64,000 nt of DNA from Adineta steineri (Eukaryota; Rotifera; Eurotatoria; Adinetida; Adinetidae): positions 682,001-746,000 of the forward strand of contig CAJNOI010000018.1 of assembly GCA_905250115.1 (NCBI GenBank), in the 5' to 3' direction. How positions within the stretch are numbered: the first letter of the stretch is position 1; each line of letters begins with the position of its first letter. The notes under the pieces were generated by a model. It was not told the origin of the DNA and made no database searches. It saw only the letters and a list, made by a program, of their open reading frames with translations. Below, piece after piece: positions 26,347 to 40,083 of the stretch. The position numbers and the translations under genes were made by a program.

Positions 26347-27434
26347 ATGGGTACACTAATGGGTCATATTTTACCTGGCACATTCTTCGCTATATTTGCC
26401 ATATGGTGGGGTTTTTGTGTTGCCGTAAAACATTTTCATTCTCGTCATTCATCAAAAAAAAATCGAAAACCAAATCCATATCAATCATCAACAACATTCG
26501 CATGTTTATGTTGTTCATCATCACTACGACAAATTCCTCTTGAATCTTATGTAAAATTAATCTGTGTTAGTATTGGTATATTAGGTGAAGCTGTAACTGG
26601 TTTAAAACATCCATATGATAGTACATCACAAAAACGTGTTTGGACATTTGTTGAAGTTAATGCTCAACATATAACAATGTTTTTTTCATTTGGTTTTGCT
26701 TCATTAATTGAAATACTTGTTCATGCTAAATATGATTTACCAAAAGGAATTGAATATATTGCAAATATTTTTGCATTTAGTGTTGAAGGATTTTTATTTC
26801 ATTTTCATCTTCATGGTAGAAATGATATTGATATTCATGTTCATACATTACTGGTTTATAATATATCATTTTGTGTTTTGGCTGGTATATGGGAATTTAA
26901 TCGACCCAATCAAATTTTAGCTAGTTATTGTAGAATTGTTGCAACACTTTTACAAGGAGCTTGGTAAGGATTTTAAACGAAAAAGATTTGATGTGAATAT
27001 ATAAGTTCTTTATGAATTATTTAAGGTTTTATGCAGCTGGTTTTATTCTTTATTTTCCATCGGATGATCCTTATTGGTTATGGTCACCAAGTCATGGACA
27101 TATATTAATAATAACTGTTTTATTTATTTGGCTTGGTTTATTAGCGAGTATATTTGTTTTGATTCAATCAGCAATTGTATGGTCAATTTTAAAACGACGT
27201 TATCGAGATTTTGATCGTTATAGTGTACTTAATAATGATGATGACGATGAAGACGAGGATGATGATGTATTAGATAATAATGGTGGAATTATAAAATCAA
27301 ATAATCATAGATTAAAACCATTTAAAACAACAAGTAATGGAAATGCTACTATCAATTTAAATGAACATGAAAATGATGATAGTGATAGTCAAATTGAATT
27401 TGAACAAAGACAAAAATATTCATCAAAAATATAA
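26347..27434 (+). CDS. TMEM45-like multipass membrane protein (DUF716 family)
   Basis: Exons 26347-26963 and 27026-27434; 341 aa. The start MGTLMGHILPGTFFAIFAIWW and the internal blocks NAQHITMFFSFGFASLIEIL and FHFHLHGRNDIDIHVHTLLV are characteristic of TMEM45/DUF716 proteins. About seven hydrophobic segments are visible, and the conserved histidines sit within the membrane region. The C-terminal tail of about 75 residues is acidic (NDDDDEDEDDD) and low-complexity. The biochemical function of the family is not established. The in-phase junction restores TW-F (GAW/FYAAGF). Confidence 0.88.
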
Positions 27435-28085
27435 TTCTTGAACAGTGTGTGTATTTCTGTGATGAAATTTTGTATGTAATAGTTGTGTGTGTGTGTGTGT
27501 GTTTTTTAATAATTTTGTTCTGATTTATCCTCGAAAATGTATTACATTTAAGTTGATGTTAATAGCGCAGATCTTCCTTTGTTACTTTTATTCATTCAAG
27601 CTGAAATGATTTGCGTTGAATCTCGTTTCATAGTCGTAACCAGTATTAGTCTATGTATTTTGTTGCAATGTTTTATTTTATCATAATTATAAAAGATTAT
27701 GTGTGTGCTTTTGTTTTTGTATGAAAAAAAATTTGAAATTTATATTAACCAAATAAAAGTACATGCAAATTAAAAAAAGAATTCATCGTTTCTCAATTTT
27801 ATTTATTTTTTAAACAATTTTATTGACATATTAAAGTTTAAATCCTAATAAAATGAATCAATTAATAATGAGTTTATCTTTAACTAAAAGTAGAAGACAA
27901 TTATAGTGTCGAGCAAGTGATCTATCAAAGATAAAATTGTATTCTGACCAAATAAATGATTTTTCTTGTTTCAATTAAATCGTAAAACCTAAATGTTTTC
28001 ATTAATCTTTGAAACAAGGGTAGCCTCAGAAATATTGTTTTATTCAATATATGATTTCCTATATCTTATTTTAGATAAATTTAAA
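27435..28085. other. Non-coding intergenic stretch
   Basis: Contains a (GT)n microsatellite near 27483-27502, an AATAAA signal near 27753 and a candidate splice acceptor TCTTATTTTAG ending at 28074, just before the next ATG. No gene. Confidence 0.5.
27483..27502. repeat. (GT)n microsatellite
   Basis: About nine tandem GT units in the 3' flank of the TMEM45-like gene. Confidence 0.8.
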
Positions 28086-30073
28086 ATGCGTTGGAAAAGT
28101 TTATTCCGTAAAAAACACGCTAAAACGAATGATTTAGACACTCCGCTTTTACGATGTTTAAATTTATTTGATTTGATACTTTTAACTGTAAGTGGAATGA
28201 TTGGATCGGGTATATATGTGTTAACTGGAGTAGTTGCCAAAGATCAAACTGGACCAGCAATTATTCTTGCTAATTTACTTGCTGCATTCGCCTGTTTATT
28301 TGGTAATAGAATATAAATATAAGAAAGATATATATATATTTATTTATTGTTATATGATAGGTGCTCTTTGTTATGCTGAATTTGCTGCTCGTATTCCTAG
28401 AGCTGGTTCATCATATATATTTATATATGAATCAATTGGTGAATTACTTGCATTTCTTGTGGTAAAATCATTCATTCGGAAAAATTTTGTATATTGATTT
28501 CATTTTTTTCTCTCAAGGGATTTACAACGATCGTCGGTGGAATGACTGGTTTAGCTGTTAGTGCTCGAGTATGGTCTACATATTTTGATGCTTTATTTGA
28601 TAATAAAATTAATTCTTTTATTGTTCACCATATTATTCAATGGCCAAATGCGCCGGCACCATTTGCTAAATCGCCTGATCTATTAGCTTTTAGTGTAACC
28701 ATATTTCTTACTTTAGCTCTACTTATTGGTTTACGGAATTCAAAATATTTAACAAATAGTTTAACTATACTTAATATGTCGGCTCTACTCGTTATTGGTA
28801 TAACTGGATTTATTCTTGGTGATATACATAATTATCAACCATTTGCTCCATTTGGAATACAGAATATATTTCGTGGTAGTTCTCTATTACTTTATTCTTA
28901 TATTGGATTTGAAATGGCAACTATAGCGACAGAAGAAGCGAAAAATCCATCTAAAACTGTTCCACAAGCAACTGTGATATCACTTCTTATTGTTACATCA
29001 CTCTATTCATTAGCCGGTGCTTCATTAACATATTTAGTTCCATATAAAGATATTGATAGTAATTCAGCATTTGCAAGTGCTTATAAACAATCCAAATGGC
29101 CACAAATAGGTTATATTATATCAATAGCTATTGTATGTAGTGCTGGAGGAAATTTACTTTCGGGAACATATGGAACAATTCGTACAATGTAAATATTTTT
29201 AATAAACCAAAAATATGTTTTCTATTTACTTTTTCTTCACAGTTACGCTATGTCAACAGATGGATTATTACCATCGAAATTAAGTTATGTAAGTGATGGA
29301 AGACATGTACCAGTAATTGCAACATGTTTAGTTTGTGTTGTTATTGCATTACTTGGCACATTTTTTGATATTAAAGTAAGAAAAATAATGAAATAAAAAT
29401 AAAATTCATCTCTATGTTTTTGTTAATGAAGGATCTGATTGGTTTTGCTGATATTTCTGCTCTTCTTAGTTATATGGGTGTGTCAATTGGTTTACTTATT
29501 GAACGATATAATCATCAAACTTCTTATCGTATTATACTAGCTCGTGAAGAAGACGAAGACGAAGAAGAAGAAATATTTGAATTAGATAATAAAAAAGATA
29601 ATGATACTCCAGAAATTGAATTAAGTAATATTTTGCAAATAGATCCATTTTTAACACGAATAGTTCGTTCATGTTGTCATCGATGTATTCCATTGATTGA
29701 TAAATATTTATCTCCAAAAACTTCTTCTGTTCTATTACTATTAATCTTCATTCCAAATACAGTTATTCTCGCTACTTTTGTTATTTATATATTTAATCAA
29801 CATTATTTATTACATGTTATCATAGTTATTATTTGTATAATTATTAATTTAATAATTACATTTATTTTTTGTCTATTAAAACCAAGGAAATATTCTAAAA
29901 ATTTACTTTTTATATGTCCTGGAATTCCTTTAATACCCTTAATTAATATAACAATTTTTATTTTTCTCATGATTTTTCAAGATGCTCATGATTGGTTAGG
30001 ATATATTGGTATTATTTTTATATCTATTATTATCTATTTTACGTATAGCTTTTGGCATAGTAAAGCACGTTAA
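28086..30073 (+). CDS. Cationic amino-acid transporter (SLC7 CAT family)
   Basis: Exons 28086-28302, 28361-28461, 28518-29188, 29243-29375 and 29432-30073; 587 aa. APC-superfamily features: [16 protein letters not shown] (TM1, substrate-binding GSG), [19 protein letters not shown] (TM3 region), [18 protein letters not shown] (TM6 and following loop) and [13 protein letters not shown] after TM8. The C-terminal four-helix CAT block is present ([19 protein letters not shown]). These match CAT1-4-type transporters of arginine and lysine, with about 14 membrane segments. An upstream in-frame ATG at 27993 lies before a likely splice acceptor, so 28086 is preferred. A short acidic insert (EDEDEEEE) sits in a cytoplasmic loop. 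Confidence 0.9.
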
Positions 30074-33000
30074 TTCCACATCGTGTTTTTCTTTTTTTTT
30101 GTGAATCTATTAATAATGTTACCTTTCTTTATAGAAAAAGGCAATAATAAATTATTTTTGAGTATTACTAATTCACGTGAAATAATCATTTTGAATAGAT
30201 GAAACAAACTGGAAAATATTTATAACTACATTTCAGAATCTAATATTATTAGTTTTACAATGAATAAACTTTTAGATCTTATGAAATAGTATATAATGTG
30301 ATTTATATTTAGAGGATAAAGCTAACTGATACTTTTTCTCAAAACTCATTAGACAGAAGATAATGGATTCTGTTTCTATTATGAAAGATGAAACGATATT
30401 AAAAACTTTGCAACATAGAAGAACATTTTTATTTAATGAATAGATTCATAGAGTCGAATTGCATTGAATCTCGATCATTTAATAAATAGATTCATATATC
30501 AATGTTTTAGTGCAGAAAAGCATTCTGACCTTTGCTTTACAATAAAATAGTCGCCTGAATATTGTAAAATTTGATAAAAAATACTACAGGAAAAATCACG
30601 CATGCTTTTATTGAATTAATGTCTGGGCCTCATGGTGCGTTGATGTTAAAGCAACTACAAAAAAAGAACGTAGACTTCTTAGCTTTTAAAAAAAAATTCT
30701 ATTACAACTTGGAAATGAAGAGCAACGCAATACTTCAATTTGACATTGATTGCTGCGTAGGTACACTCCACATCTTAATTACGTTTGATCAAGATTAGCA
30801 CGAATAATATTAAACAAAAGAATATTGAATTTTATATTCTTCCATCAAAATGTTATAATAACCCATGAAAAGACAAAATTAGTTTCAAATGTAAAAATAT
30901 TATCTATAATTCTAATTTATATCTTCTTTAATACTTTATATTCAAACAATAGTAAGTACTACTTGACGAGAAAAAAAACATATTTATCTCAATTAATATA
31001 TGTAATGGAAGTGAGAAGTCCTTAATTGTTAGATAAAATCAATTGTTTATGTCTATATTAGTTTTTTTTTTCTTTTTTTAATGAGAAAATTTGTTCTGTG
31101 TCATACAATTGTTGGTATTCTGACAGCAATTTCTTTTTTATTTTTTTGATAAATGTATGATCAAAAAGCTTTTTTGGCTTCATGAATATTGTATTTCATC
31201 ATCATCAAATAATGAAACATGCAACAGAGTAATCAATGCCAAAAACAGAAAAAAATCATTTTTTTAAAAGCATACGAATATATGTCTATATACTCTAGAA
31301 GTGATTGAAGTAATAGCGACTTCGCATGTTGTCTTTTGACTCATCAATTGTTGTATAATGTTTTATTTAGTATAATATAAATCCCATCAATGTGGAGTTT
31401 CAAGCAGTAAATCGTTGGATAATAACTATATGGAAGTATAAAAGCAAGCATTTCTAAGTGTAAGATAGAGAAACATATAGAAATATATATATATATATAA
31501 GAATTGTTAAGAACGATAAGGAAATAAGAAAAAAAATGACGAGATGGCAAATTCTATTTTAGTTTTTTTGCACTGTTACACTTGTTATTTTCAATAAAAT
31601 AAGACAGACATACAGAAGTATATAACCGATGAGAAAAAGAAATCATAGTGCACGGCAATACTACAAATTGATGTTTTTGTGCTTAACTGAGCAACCCCAT
31701 ATTGTTCATTTCTTTTCGATTCGAGATAAATTAGTAGATGATATATATATATACTATTAGATTTTATCTCGATTAATCCACTTATATATTTTCAACAGAA
31801 AAAAATGGATTTATCCAACAAGAGGTAACTTTTTTTTTTGATATTTATTAAGTCCTTATATATTTTTCATAATAATAATAAATTCGTTCAAAAAATTTAC
31901 TTTAATAATAAGTAGTTATAAATGAAAAATATCAATTCTAATATATTTCCGGTATAAAGAGTAGAACTATATGTAAGATTCTACAGCAGCACAAAGATAA
32001 GTAAAGGTGGTGGAGGAGGAAAAAACTCAAATATATTATCAGGGTAGGTGACAAGAGACAGAACAATAACTAGTGACAGGAAGGATGTTAAAGTGGGAAG
32101 CGTTTCAAAAATGTGAAAAATTGATCTTGTCAGATTAATTAATGCTAATTGATTCGCTAGTTATTGATACTAAAATAGGCTGAGAAGATAATCATACGTA
32201 TAGTCTGCTTTTATATAAACTAATAGTTTATTAATGCAAACAAAGAAAACAGTACGTGTGATATATTAATCAACTATAAAATGTTTTAGTTTCTTTATTT
32301 ACTGAAAAATATTCATCAAATAGATAAACATGTCATAGACATAAATAATAAACGTCCTTTACTTATTTACATACTTCTGTCTATCTTTCAACTTGCTTTA
32401 TCTATTAGATTTGACGAGTAAACAATATAAGATTATTTCTTTCAACGCAGAAAATTTATATCGCAATTCGGATAGTAGGAGTAATATAATAAAATTATAT
32501 TGCTAATTATTTCTGACTCTTGTTCGTGATTTTCTTGTAAAAATCTTATTAAAAATTTCTTATTCAATCTCTTATTATTAGATCAAAGCCGCAAAAGAAA
32601 GTACCTTTGATCTTAGTTCCGACTTATCTACTATTGTCTATGACGCATCTNNNNNNNNNNNNNNNNNNNNNNNNNNNNNNNNNNNNNNNNNNNNNNNNNN
32701 NNNNNNNNNNNNNNNNNNNNNNNNNNNNNNNNNNNNNNNNNNNNNNNNNNAGTATGATGTATCAAATGACTAGAAAACAAAAAGATTGAGCATGTTTAAC
32801 GAGAAAGTAAAATAATAGTTATATACTACTGTCTAACCCATATGATGCATTAATTTTTTAATAAAATAAATGCAAATCATGATGAATTATTAATTCTATA
32901 ATAGAAAGAATCGTGAAATATTTTCCATTAAATTTTATTATATTCAATTATTTATATATGTATATATATAGATAGAAAGAGAGAAAAAAAATATGATTGG

Positions 33001-34532
33001 AAGAATAAAATTTTTTAAAAATCTATTTATTATTTTTAGATATTATTTATAATACAGTATCTTGTATCCTAGGAAAATATTTCATTTCGGAAGTACTCTA
33101 TATTAAAAAGCTCGATATGAATTTCCTCCGACATTTTTATACGCTTCATACGAGAAACAAATCTTCCAACCATGTATAAGTGCAATATTATATAATGATT
33201 AAATATAGAATAAATTGTCTTCTAATTATTACTGGTAAATCAAATGTTCTTTATTTTTTCTTAATAGCTATTCTGATTATGCGTATAAAATAAAAAAATA
33301 TAAGATAAGGTTTATATTTAGTTCAAGTCTAATATTAACGGGTTCGTTTAGTCTTAATAAACATAAAATGATAAATTATTTTATTAAGGAAATACTAGAA
33401 ATCTAATTATCGTTATAAGATGTTCATCGACTTGAAATTATATTTTAAGTATGATAAAAATAAAATCGGATACATAAATTTGAAGTTAAGTTGAAAGATA
33501 TTTAAATATCTAATGAAATTCTTTGACATTTGACAAAAGAATAATTTAAGTTTATTCAAAGAATCAAAATAGAAAAGTTTTTGTATTTAAAAGAAGAAAA
33601 AAGTTTTTAAACATAACATTAGAAAATAGTCATGTCTGTTAAGTTAACAATAGTTTTTCTGTTCTAAAGTAAATATGTATTTTTGTTTCTACATTTTCTC
33701 AGCACGTTTGCCAACAAAGAGATAGATGAAGAGAAGGAAACCATTTTAAGTAGTGTTAATGGATTTTCTCTTGTTTTATTAATCATGGCATCATTTTCTT
33801 CTTCCGCTTAGTTTGTCAATGTAAGAATAAGTCATGAAATTTTTTATATACTTGCCTGTCAAATACTTATTAACATTAGGAATTGAATATATATTCTCAT
33901 AAAAAAAAGAAGATCCAATAAATATGAAAGACCGGCAAATATGAATAAAAAGAAAAGGATCGCACATCCTTTTGTTTTTTCTCTAAGGGCATATCTGAAA
34001 GAATTTGATTCGTTTGATTTTTATAGATGCATCTTTGTATATAAAACACACTCGGATTTCATATTTGCTGCGCATATGTTTCTGGTATATGAGACACCAA
34101 GGAAAAAACATACTCCAGTTAAGTCGATACTTTTTTTTCTCTAAGAAATCCAACTAAATAGTAATATTAGGTTATATTAATCGATCTATGAGTACTATTT
34201 TGCCTAGCAGTGATCATGATTATAAACTGACTTTTTTCTTGTCACCCTTTTGTCGTTTTCTTTTCTATTTCTTCCGCAAGTGCGTCCTAAAAATCAAGGA
34301 AAAAAAACCGGACCACTTTACTATCAAATATAAATACACTTTCTTTATATTTCTGTCAATAATACGCTCGTTAGGTTGAGTATTGTTAGTTCTGTAGATA
34401 AAAAGTTAATAAAGAAAATGGTAATATAGATTTTTTTTCCAAACATTTTTTGTTTGAACTACATTTCTCTTTTATAAATCATTTATGTCCTATTTTTTTC
34501 CCTTTGTTATTATAAATTAATAATTTTGAACG
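30074..34532. other. Gene-poor stretch with assembly gap
   Basis: About 4.4 kb with no supported gene. The 30588-30760 region keeps a short open segment with somewhat better codons (see findings). The rest is A/T-rich with poly-A and poly-T runs, and the GPCR 5' region occupies the right side. The 100-N gap lies inside, so a gene could be lost there. Confidence 0.45.
32651..32750. other. Assembly gap (100 N)
   Basis: Exactly 100 N, the conventional placeholder for a scaffold gap of unknown size. Confidence 0.99.
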
Positions 34533-37500
34533 ATGGAAGAAATATTTCTTAAACGTAAGTATTCTTTCATATAAAAACTTTCTTAACTATGTGCGTGATA
34601 ATGATGGAGTTAAAATATATTTTCTTTTGTCAAAGAGCTTACATATTTCTTCAAGTGAATGAGCAAAAACATGATAAGAATAATAATCATAAGAGAAATA
34701 CACAATAGTCTAGGTTTCACTTTCACTTTAGTAAATGTCCGATCGTGTCAAAACATACGATAGAATTCAAACAATTGTTTATTTACAAAAAAAATTTAGC
34801 TAGTTCGACTTTTTATTCATCTTGGCACATGCAGTTCATTACCATAAGTGGTATTTACATCGATTTAATCAGCATTCATATATAAGATTATTAGGTTTTG
34901 TTTTTATTTCCTGTTTTATTCGTATAACCACCAATTTACTATGAGATTAATGATTGTTAGTATTAAAAACACCTCTGTATTCTTGCTAATTAATGCAAAT
35001 CTTAGTTAAAGAAAATCAAATATAAGAATTAGTTTTTCTTATTTTTCCTTTCATATTGAACGACATTTATTTCTTTCGCACATTGGACGTTTATTACATT
35101 ATTGAGTTCTGTTTATAGTTGATTATCAATGTGATCTGTCAAAGAATGTTAAGTCTACTATAAACAATGTATAAGAGCGTCACATAAACACAGGAACTCG
35201 CTCCGTTGTAGGTTAATATCGCTGTTGTTCACATTAATCCTGTCGATCAAAGTTCCGTTATGCCACAGGCGTAAAAAAAAGCAACAAGAAGAACGCTATA
35301 GAATACACTAGAGAAAAGGATAGATTATCAGTCCTTATACGAGCTAAACCGGAATTATATTATGCCCTTTCTATAACAAACTCTTATATAATGCACAGAT
35401 ACCTCTTTTTTACTTCAATATAAATAAAATAAAATCTGTTTTATCTTATTATTTATATTTTAGCTTTAATTATTGATGTAATACCATATGGTACATCATC
35501 ATCATCAATTTATTCAAGTCGATCGAATTTAAATCTAACTTCAACTATATTTCAACAAATAATGTTGAATATAACAGAATCCATAACATTATCTGAATTT
35601 ACTAATGCGTCGTCACATGATAATACTGACGGCATGAATTCACTTATTCGCTATAGACTTCTCTATCGTAATTATCATGGTATTATATCAAGTTTTGTAT
35701 GTATATTTGGTTTAACATGTAATTTATTTAATATTATTGTTTTAACACGTCCATTAATGCGTTCATCAACCAATACGATTTTAACATCCTTAGCATTATC
35801 AGATTTACTTAAAATGGTATCTGTTTTACCAGCAGTTATTATTTTTTATTGTTTACCTAAAAGTGAACTTAAGAGTGAACCTGATGCAACATCATATTTT
35901 CAAGTTCGATTTTATATGATACATATGTTATTTACATTAACATTACATTGTATAAGTACATGGTAAGAAAAATTAATATAGTCTGAAGTGTTATCATGTC
36001 ACGCATTCAGATTATATACTGTCAAAAAAAGGAAATTCTGAATTTATCTAATAAACATATCTATATACTGAGCTGTACTAGGAAATTATTGACCTATATG
36101 ATGAGGACAAATATTACTCGTACATTTGTGCAAATAATTTGAAATAAAATTTAGATATTCTCATACTTATAAATCAAATAGCGTTGATAAGTATTATATT
36201 AATTCAAAATTTTCTAAGAAGCTTATATTGAATGGAAATGTTCGATTATTAATTTAAAATTTATCGCTAAATATATAAAAAAAAGAAATTTCATTCGGAA
36301 AATTAAAATTCTATAGAGTTATTAAAGTGTATTAAGATCAAAATGAATCGACTATAATAGAAGTTTTATAGCTCGTTATTATAAGTTATTCAGACAAGGA
36401 TCGAAAATAGTTAATTTGAAAACTCAATATTTTATCTCGGATTTTATTCGATATATTTAATCGTTTTCACTTGAAGGAATTGATTAAGCTCCAGGGCTTG
36501 ACGTAGTTCTCTTAGTAAAAAATTTATATTGTCTATGTAAAAATAGTATGACAGATTCCATAGGTACGAAAGCGCTTTAGACAAAAGATAGAAAAGACTA
36601 CTTCTTAGACGTGTCATGTCGCCCGAAGATAAAAAGAGAGTAAGAATTCCATCAATCCCTAGAGTTTAATATTCCCACTCAACCAAAAAAAATAATTAAG
36701 TGTACTGAATAGAAACTTGAGAAAATATTCTATTTTTTTCGATTATTGATAGACAATAAAGTGCATATTTTTTCTATTTAGGTTAACTGTTTTTCTTGCT
36801 GCATTTCGTTATGTATTTTTAAATTGTAAAACTTTATCTGCTTATGTATCATCACCCGATCGAGCATTTATTGGTGTTAGTATAATTGTTATATTTTCAA
36901 TAATCCTTTGTACTCCATCTTATGTTGAACAACATATTGTTAAATTTTATGATAATGTTACATCGTCATCATCAAATATTTCTAAAGAAACTATATCTTA
37001 TATTTTTCAAGAGACTGAATTTAGCAAATCATTATCATTACGACATACCGTATTCGTATTACATAGTGTTATATTTAAATTAATTCCATGTGCATTTTTA
37101 TTATTATTCAGTTTTTTACTAATACAACAATTACGTGATGCATTACAAAAATCTGAACAATTACATCGACATTCAACAACAAACACAATTACTTCTGTAA
37201 ATAATGGACGTGTACGTGGTAGAAGACGTGAAAAAGAAAATCGTCGTACAACATTAATGTTAGTTATTGTTTGCGCTTTATTTCTTGTTACCGAATTACC
37301 TCAAGGTGCAATATTATTATTAGCATTTCTTTCAAAAACAAGATCAAGATATTATTTTGAAATTTATCAACATCTCGGTAAATGAAATTTGATCTATATT
37401 ATAATTATAATTATAATTTTTTTTGTCTGATATTTAGGTGATACATTTGATATATTAGCATTGATAAATAATTCAGTTAATTTTATTCTGTATTGTTTTA

Positions 37501-37775
37501 TGTCACGAGCATTTCGTGATACATTTAAACAAACATTTTGTTCATGTCAAAATGTTGATCGTCGTCCATCAGCATCATCAGTTGCACAAGGAGCAGCAAA
37601 ACGACGAAGTTTAAATCCATCTACAGCTTATGATACTGTTATAACAAATAAATGTTCGGATGGCTATCGAACAAGTTTAACTCCAATAATAAAAACATTA
37701 TCTGATAATCCCACAAAGAAAAAAAAACGTAAAGCATTAAAATTTTTAAAACAATCGAATTCAGTTGCATTATAA
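34533..37775 (+). CDS. Rhodopsin-class neuropeptide-type GPCR (myosuppressin/FMRFamide receptor-like)
   Basis: Exons 34533-34554, 35464-35962, 36782-37377 and 37438-37775; 484 aa. The first 22-nt exon (MEEIFLK) is tentative; an internal ATG at 35562 also works. The extracellular N-terminus has N-glycosylation sites (NLT, NIT). TM1 (SSFVCIFGLTCNLFNIIVL), TM2 (TNTILTSLALSDLLKM) and TM3 (LHCISTWLTVFLAAFRYVFL) are clear. The DRY box is altered to FRY, and NPxxY is replaced by NSVNFILYCF in TM7. Both changes resemble the dromyosuppressin/sex-peptide receptor group (known of that family). Intracellular loop 3 and the tail are basic, with possible phosphosites. The 36 kb intron is large (819 nt) for this window. 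Confidence 0.82.
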
Positions 37776-37981
37776 TTATTGTTCTTATTGTTGTTTTGTT
37801 GTTTTTATAGTAAAATAAAATTAATTAAAAATCGCGCGTTAAACATTCTATAATTCATTCTGTTCTATGCGAATCTATCTTGATCTATCTTAACAATTTG
37901 ACAAAAAAAAATTATAAGATATTCGATACAAATTAATATTGTTCAGTCTCTTCTGTCTATATTTATCTATTTCGAACGATT

Positions 37982-40083
37982 ATGTCTACGATTATTAATT
38001 CATCAGAAGATAATTTAAATTCTAATTCGACAAGAACATCACATAATCTGATGGTTAATGAACATCGAGGTAAGGTTAAAAAAACAATAAGTTCTCAAAT
38101 TTATTTACTAGAAGTTTATTATTTCTTTTGACAAAAGACGGAAGGAAGATACTTCAAAATTGAATATTCTTTTTTTCTATAATATATAAATTAGCAAATC
38201 AAGCTTGTGTACCTACCGGCTCATGATTTTCTATGAACACCGCTAGATTATTAAATGAAGAGTGAATAATCTACATCCGTTAATATACTTATTTAAATTT
38301 GCTGAGATAGAACTAACTTCCTACTGTGATAACTAACTATAGTTTAGAGTGCTTTATGCATCGTTAAATAAATCTATAATTTTCTTGTCTAATGAAAGGC
38401 TTGTTATCATGTAACAGGTTCATCAATATCCAATCAAGGAGGTCATACTTCTTTAATAAAAGCTATTCAAGATCCATTGATTACAGCTGCGGGCGATTCA
38501 TGTAATATAAATCATCAATCATTTGAAAGTGGTGATTCAATAATAAATAATCCAAATCATTGTGAAAATTGTTCGAAACTTCGACAACAATTAACACTTC
38601 TTATTTATGAAGTACTTAATCTTGAAAATACAATGGAATCAAAAATCTGTGAATATGTTCAACGACGCTTAAGTGAAATAGCTATTTCCGAACAATTAAC
38701 ATCATTAAAAACAAACGATAATATGAAAAATAATCATGAAAATATCGGTAATAATAAATAAACATGTAATAGAAATGTTTTACTTTTTGATTTGTTAAAG
38801 ATTTATCATCAAATAATTCAACATGTAATTATACAATGGCTCATAATAATAACCATATTATACTTGATAGTAATAATTCAAGTGAACGAATGAATAAAAC
38901 TATCGATAATCAACAATCAATAAAATATCGAGCAGAACGAACATTAACATTTGAAAATATTCTTATTGGTGATTCAGCATTAAAATATCTTGATCCAGCA
39001 CGTTTTGATATCGAAAGAAAAACATATATTAAAACTATGGTAAATTAAACGTACTATCTCCTTCGATTTTCGAAATCCTAAGTTTACTTAACCCGGACAT
39101 ACTAGAATGACAATTCGCTTAATATACATAGGAAAAGTTTTAAAAAATTATTCAACTTAAAGTGAGAGCTATAACACCTAAAGGCGAGGAAAGGGTTAAT
39201 AGACAGTAGCGGATTTAGGGAGGGCGATCGCCCCCATTTCCTTCAGAAATTTTTTATAGCAAAAATAGGTTTTAGCCAAAATCGCGCCCCCCCCCCCTCC
39301 ACTGTTAATAGAATAGATCAATTTATTTCGAATATGATCGTTATTTTTAGCGTGGTAAACGAGTAGCACAAGCTCTTGAATTTGTTCAAACAACTCGTTT
39401 TATTGGTACGAAAAAAATGTAAGATTTCATTTTTTTTTTGTATTTGCGATATATACATTAGACTATTAAAGTATGTTTCATATTGGTGCAAATGATCTTA
39501 ATCGTGATAAATTAAGTGAACAAGAAGTTAGTGAACAAATCAAAGAATTAATCGTAACAACAAAAACTGTTAGTCCACAATCTGAAGTTTATATTTCACT
39601 TATTTTTCCACGACAATCAAATGATGATAGTCGAATAAAAACAGAAAAATTAAATTCTTTATTACAAGGTTAAGAAAAATAATTATATGTCTGTTATTTA
39701 TATATATAAATTTATTTTTAGCTATGGCATCACCGGAATTAAAAGTATTTATTATATCACATGCGAATATATCACATGATATTCGTGGTTGTTTCGAAGA
39801 TTCAACACATTTATCGAAAGCAAAAGGTACAATTTTATTTGAAGAAAATATTAAAAAAATTATGGGCTTAAAAAAATCATCAAATAATAATCCTATTTGT
39901 CTTAATACAAATAAATATTCATCAACACGTTTTCCACTTGGATTAAAACTATCAAATACAAATAATTATAATATGAATAATAATGCTTTAATCAATTCAA
40001 ATAATTTAATTAATATGAATATGCTTAATGCAAATACATTATCAGCATATTTATCATTTTTAATTAGTGGATTTCGATCTTAA
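37982..40083 (+). CDS. SGNH/GDSL-hydrolase-like (OSK-like) protein
   Basis: Exons 37982-38069, 38418-38747, 38801-39039, 39351-39418, 39472-39668 and 39722-40083; 427 aa. The N-terminal 175 residues are polar with a CxxC-like CENCSKL and a predicted coiled stretch. The C-terminal half reads as an SGNH hydrolase: block I ILIGDSALKYL (candidate Ser198), block III FHIGANDLNRDKL (Asn249) and block V DSTHLSKAKGTILF (Asp334, His337). All four signature positions are kept, so it could be catalytic, but the spacing and HIG.NDL wording also resemble OSK-domain and retrotransposon-encoded SGNH proteins. A glycine of block II was not identified. Function unknown. It ends 73 nt from the gephyrin-like gene, tail to tail. 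Confidence 0.72.
39196..39312. mobile_element. Short non-autonomous hAT-like element (MITE) with 8-bp target duplication
   Basis: A 101-bp GC-rich element (39204-39304) begins CAGTAGCGGATTTAGGGAGG and ends CCCCCTCCACTG, so the ends form an imperfect inverted repeat (CAGTRG plus a G-rich run and GCGAT). It is flanked by perfect 8-bp direct repeats TTAATAGA at 39196-39203 and 39305-39312. An 8-bp duplication and CAG-starting termini are hAT features. It sits in the intron before exon 4 of the SGNH-like gene, 38 bp from the splice acceptor. It has no coding capacity. Confidence 0.85.

Noticed and set aside
33941-34379. Two short open frames before the GPCR
   Set aside because: Composition is random (Phe/Lys/Ile from T and A runs), and there are no splice-consistent partners.
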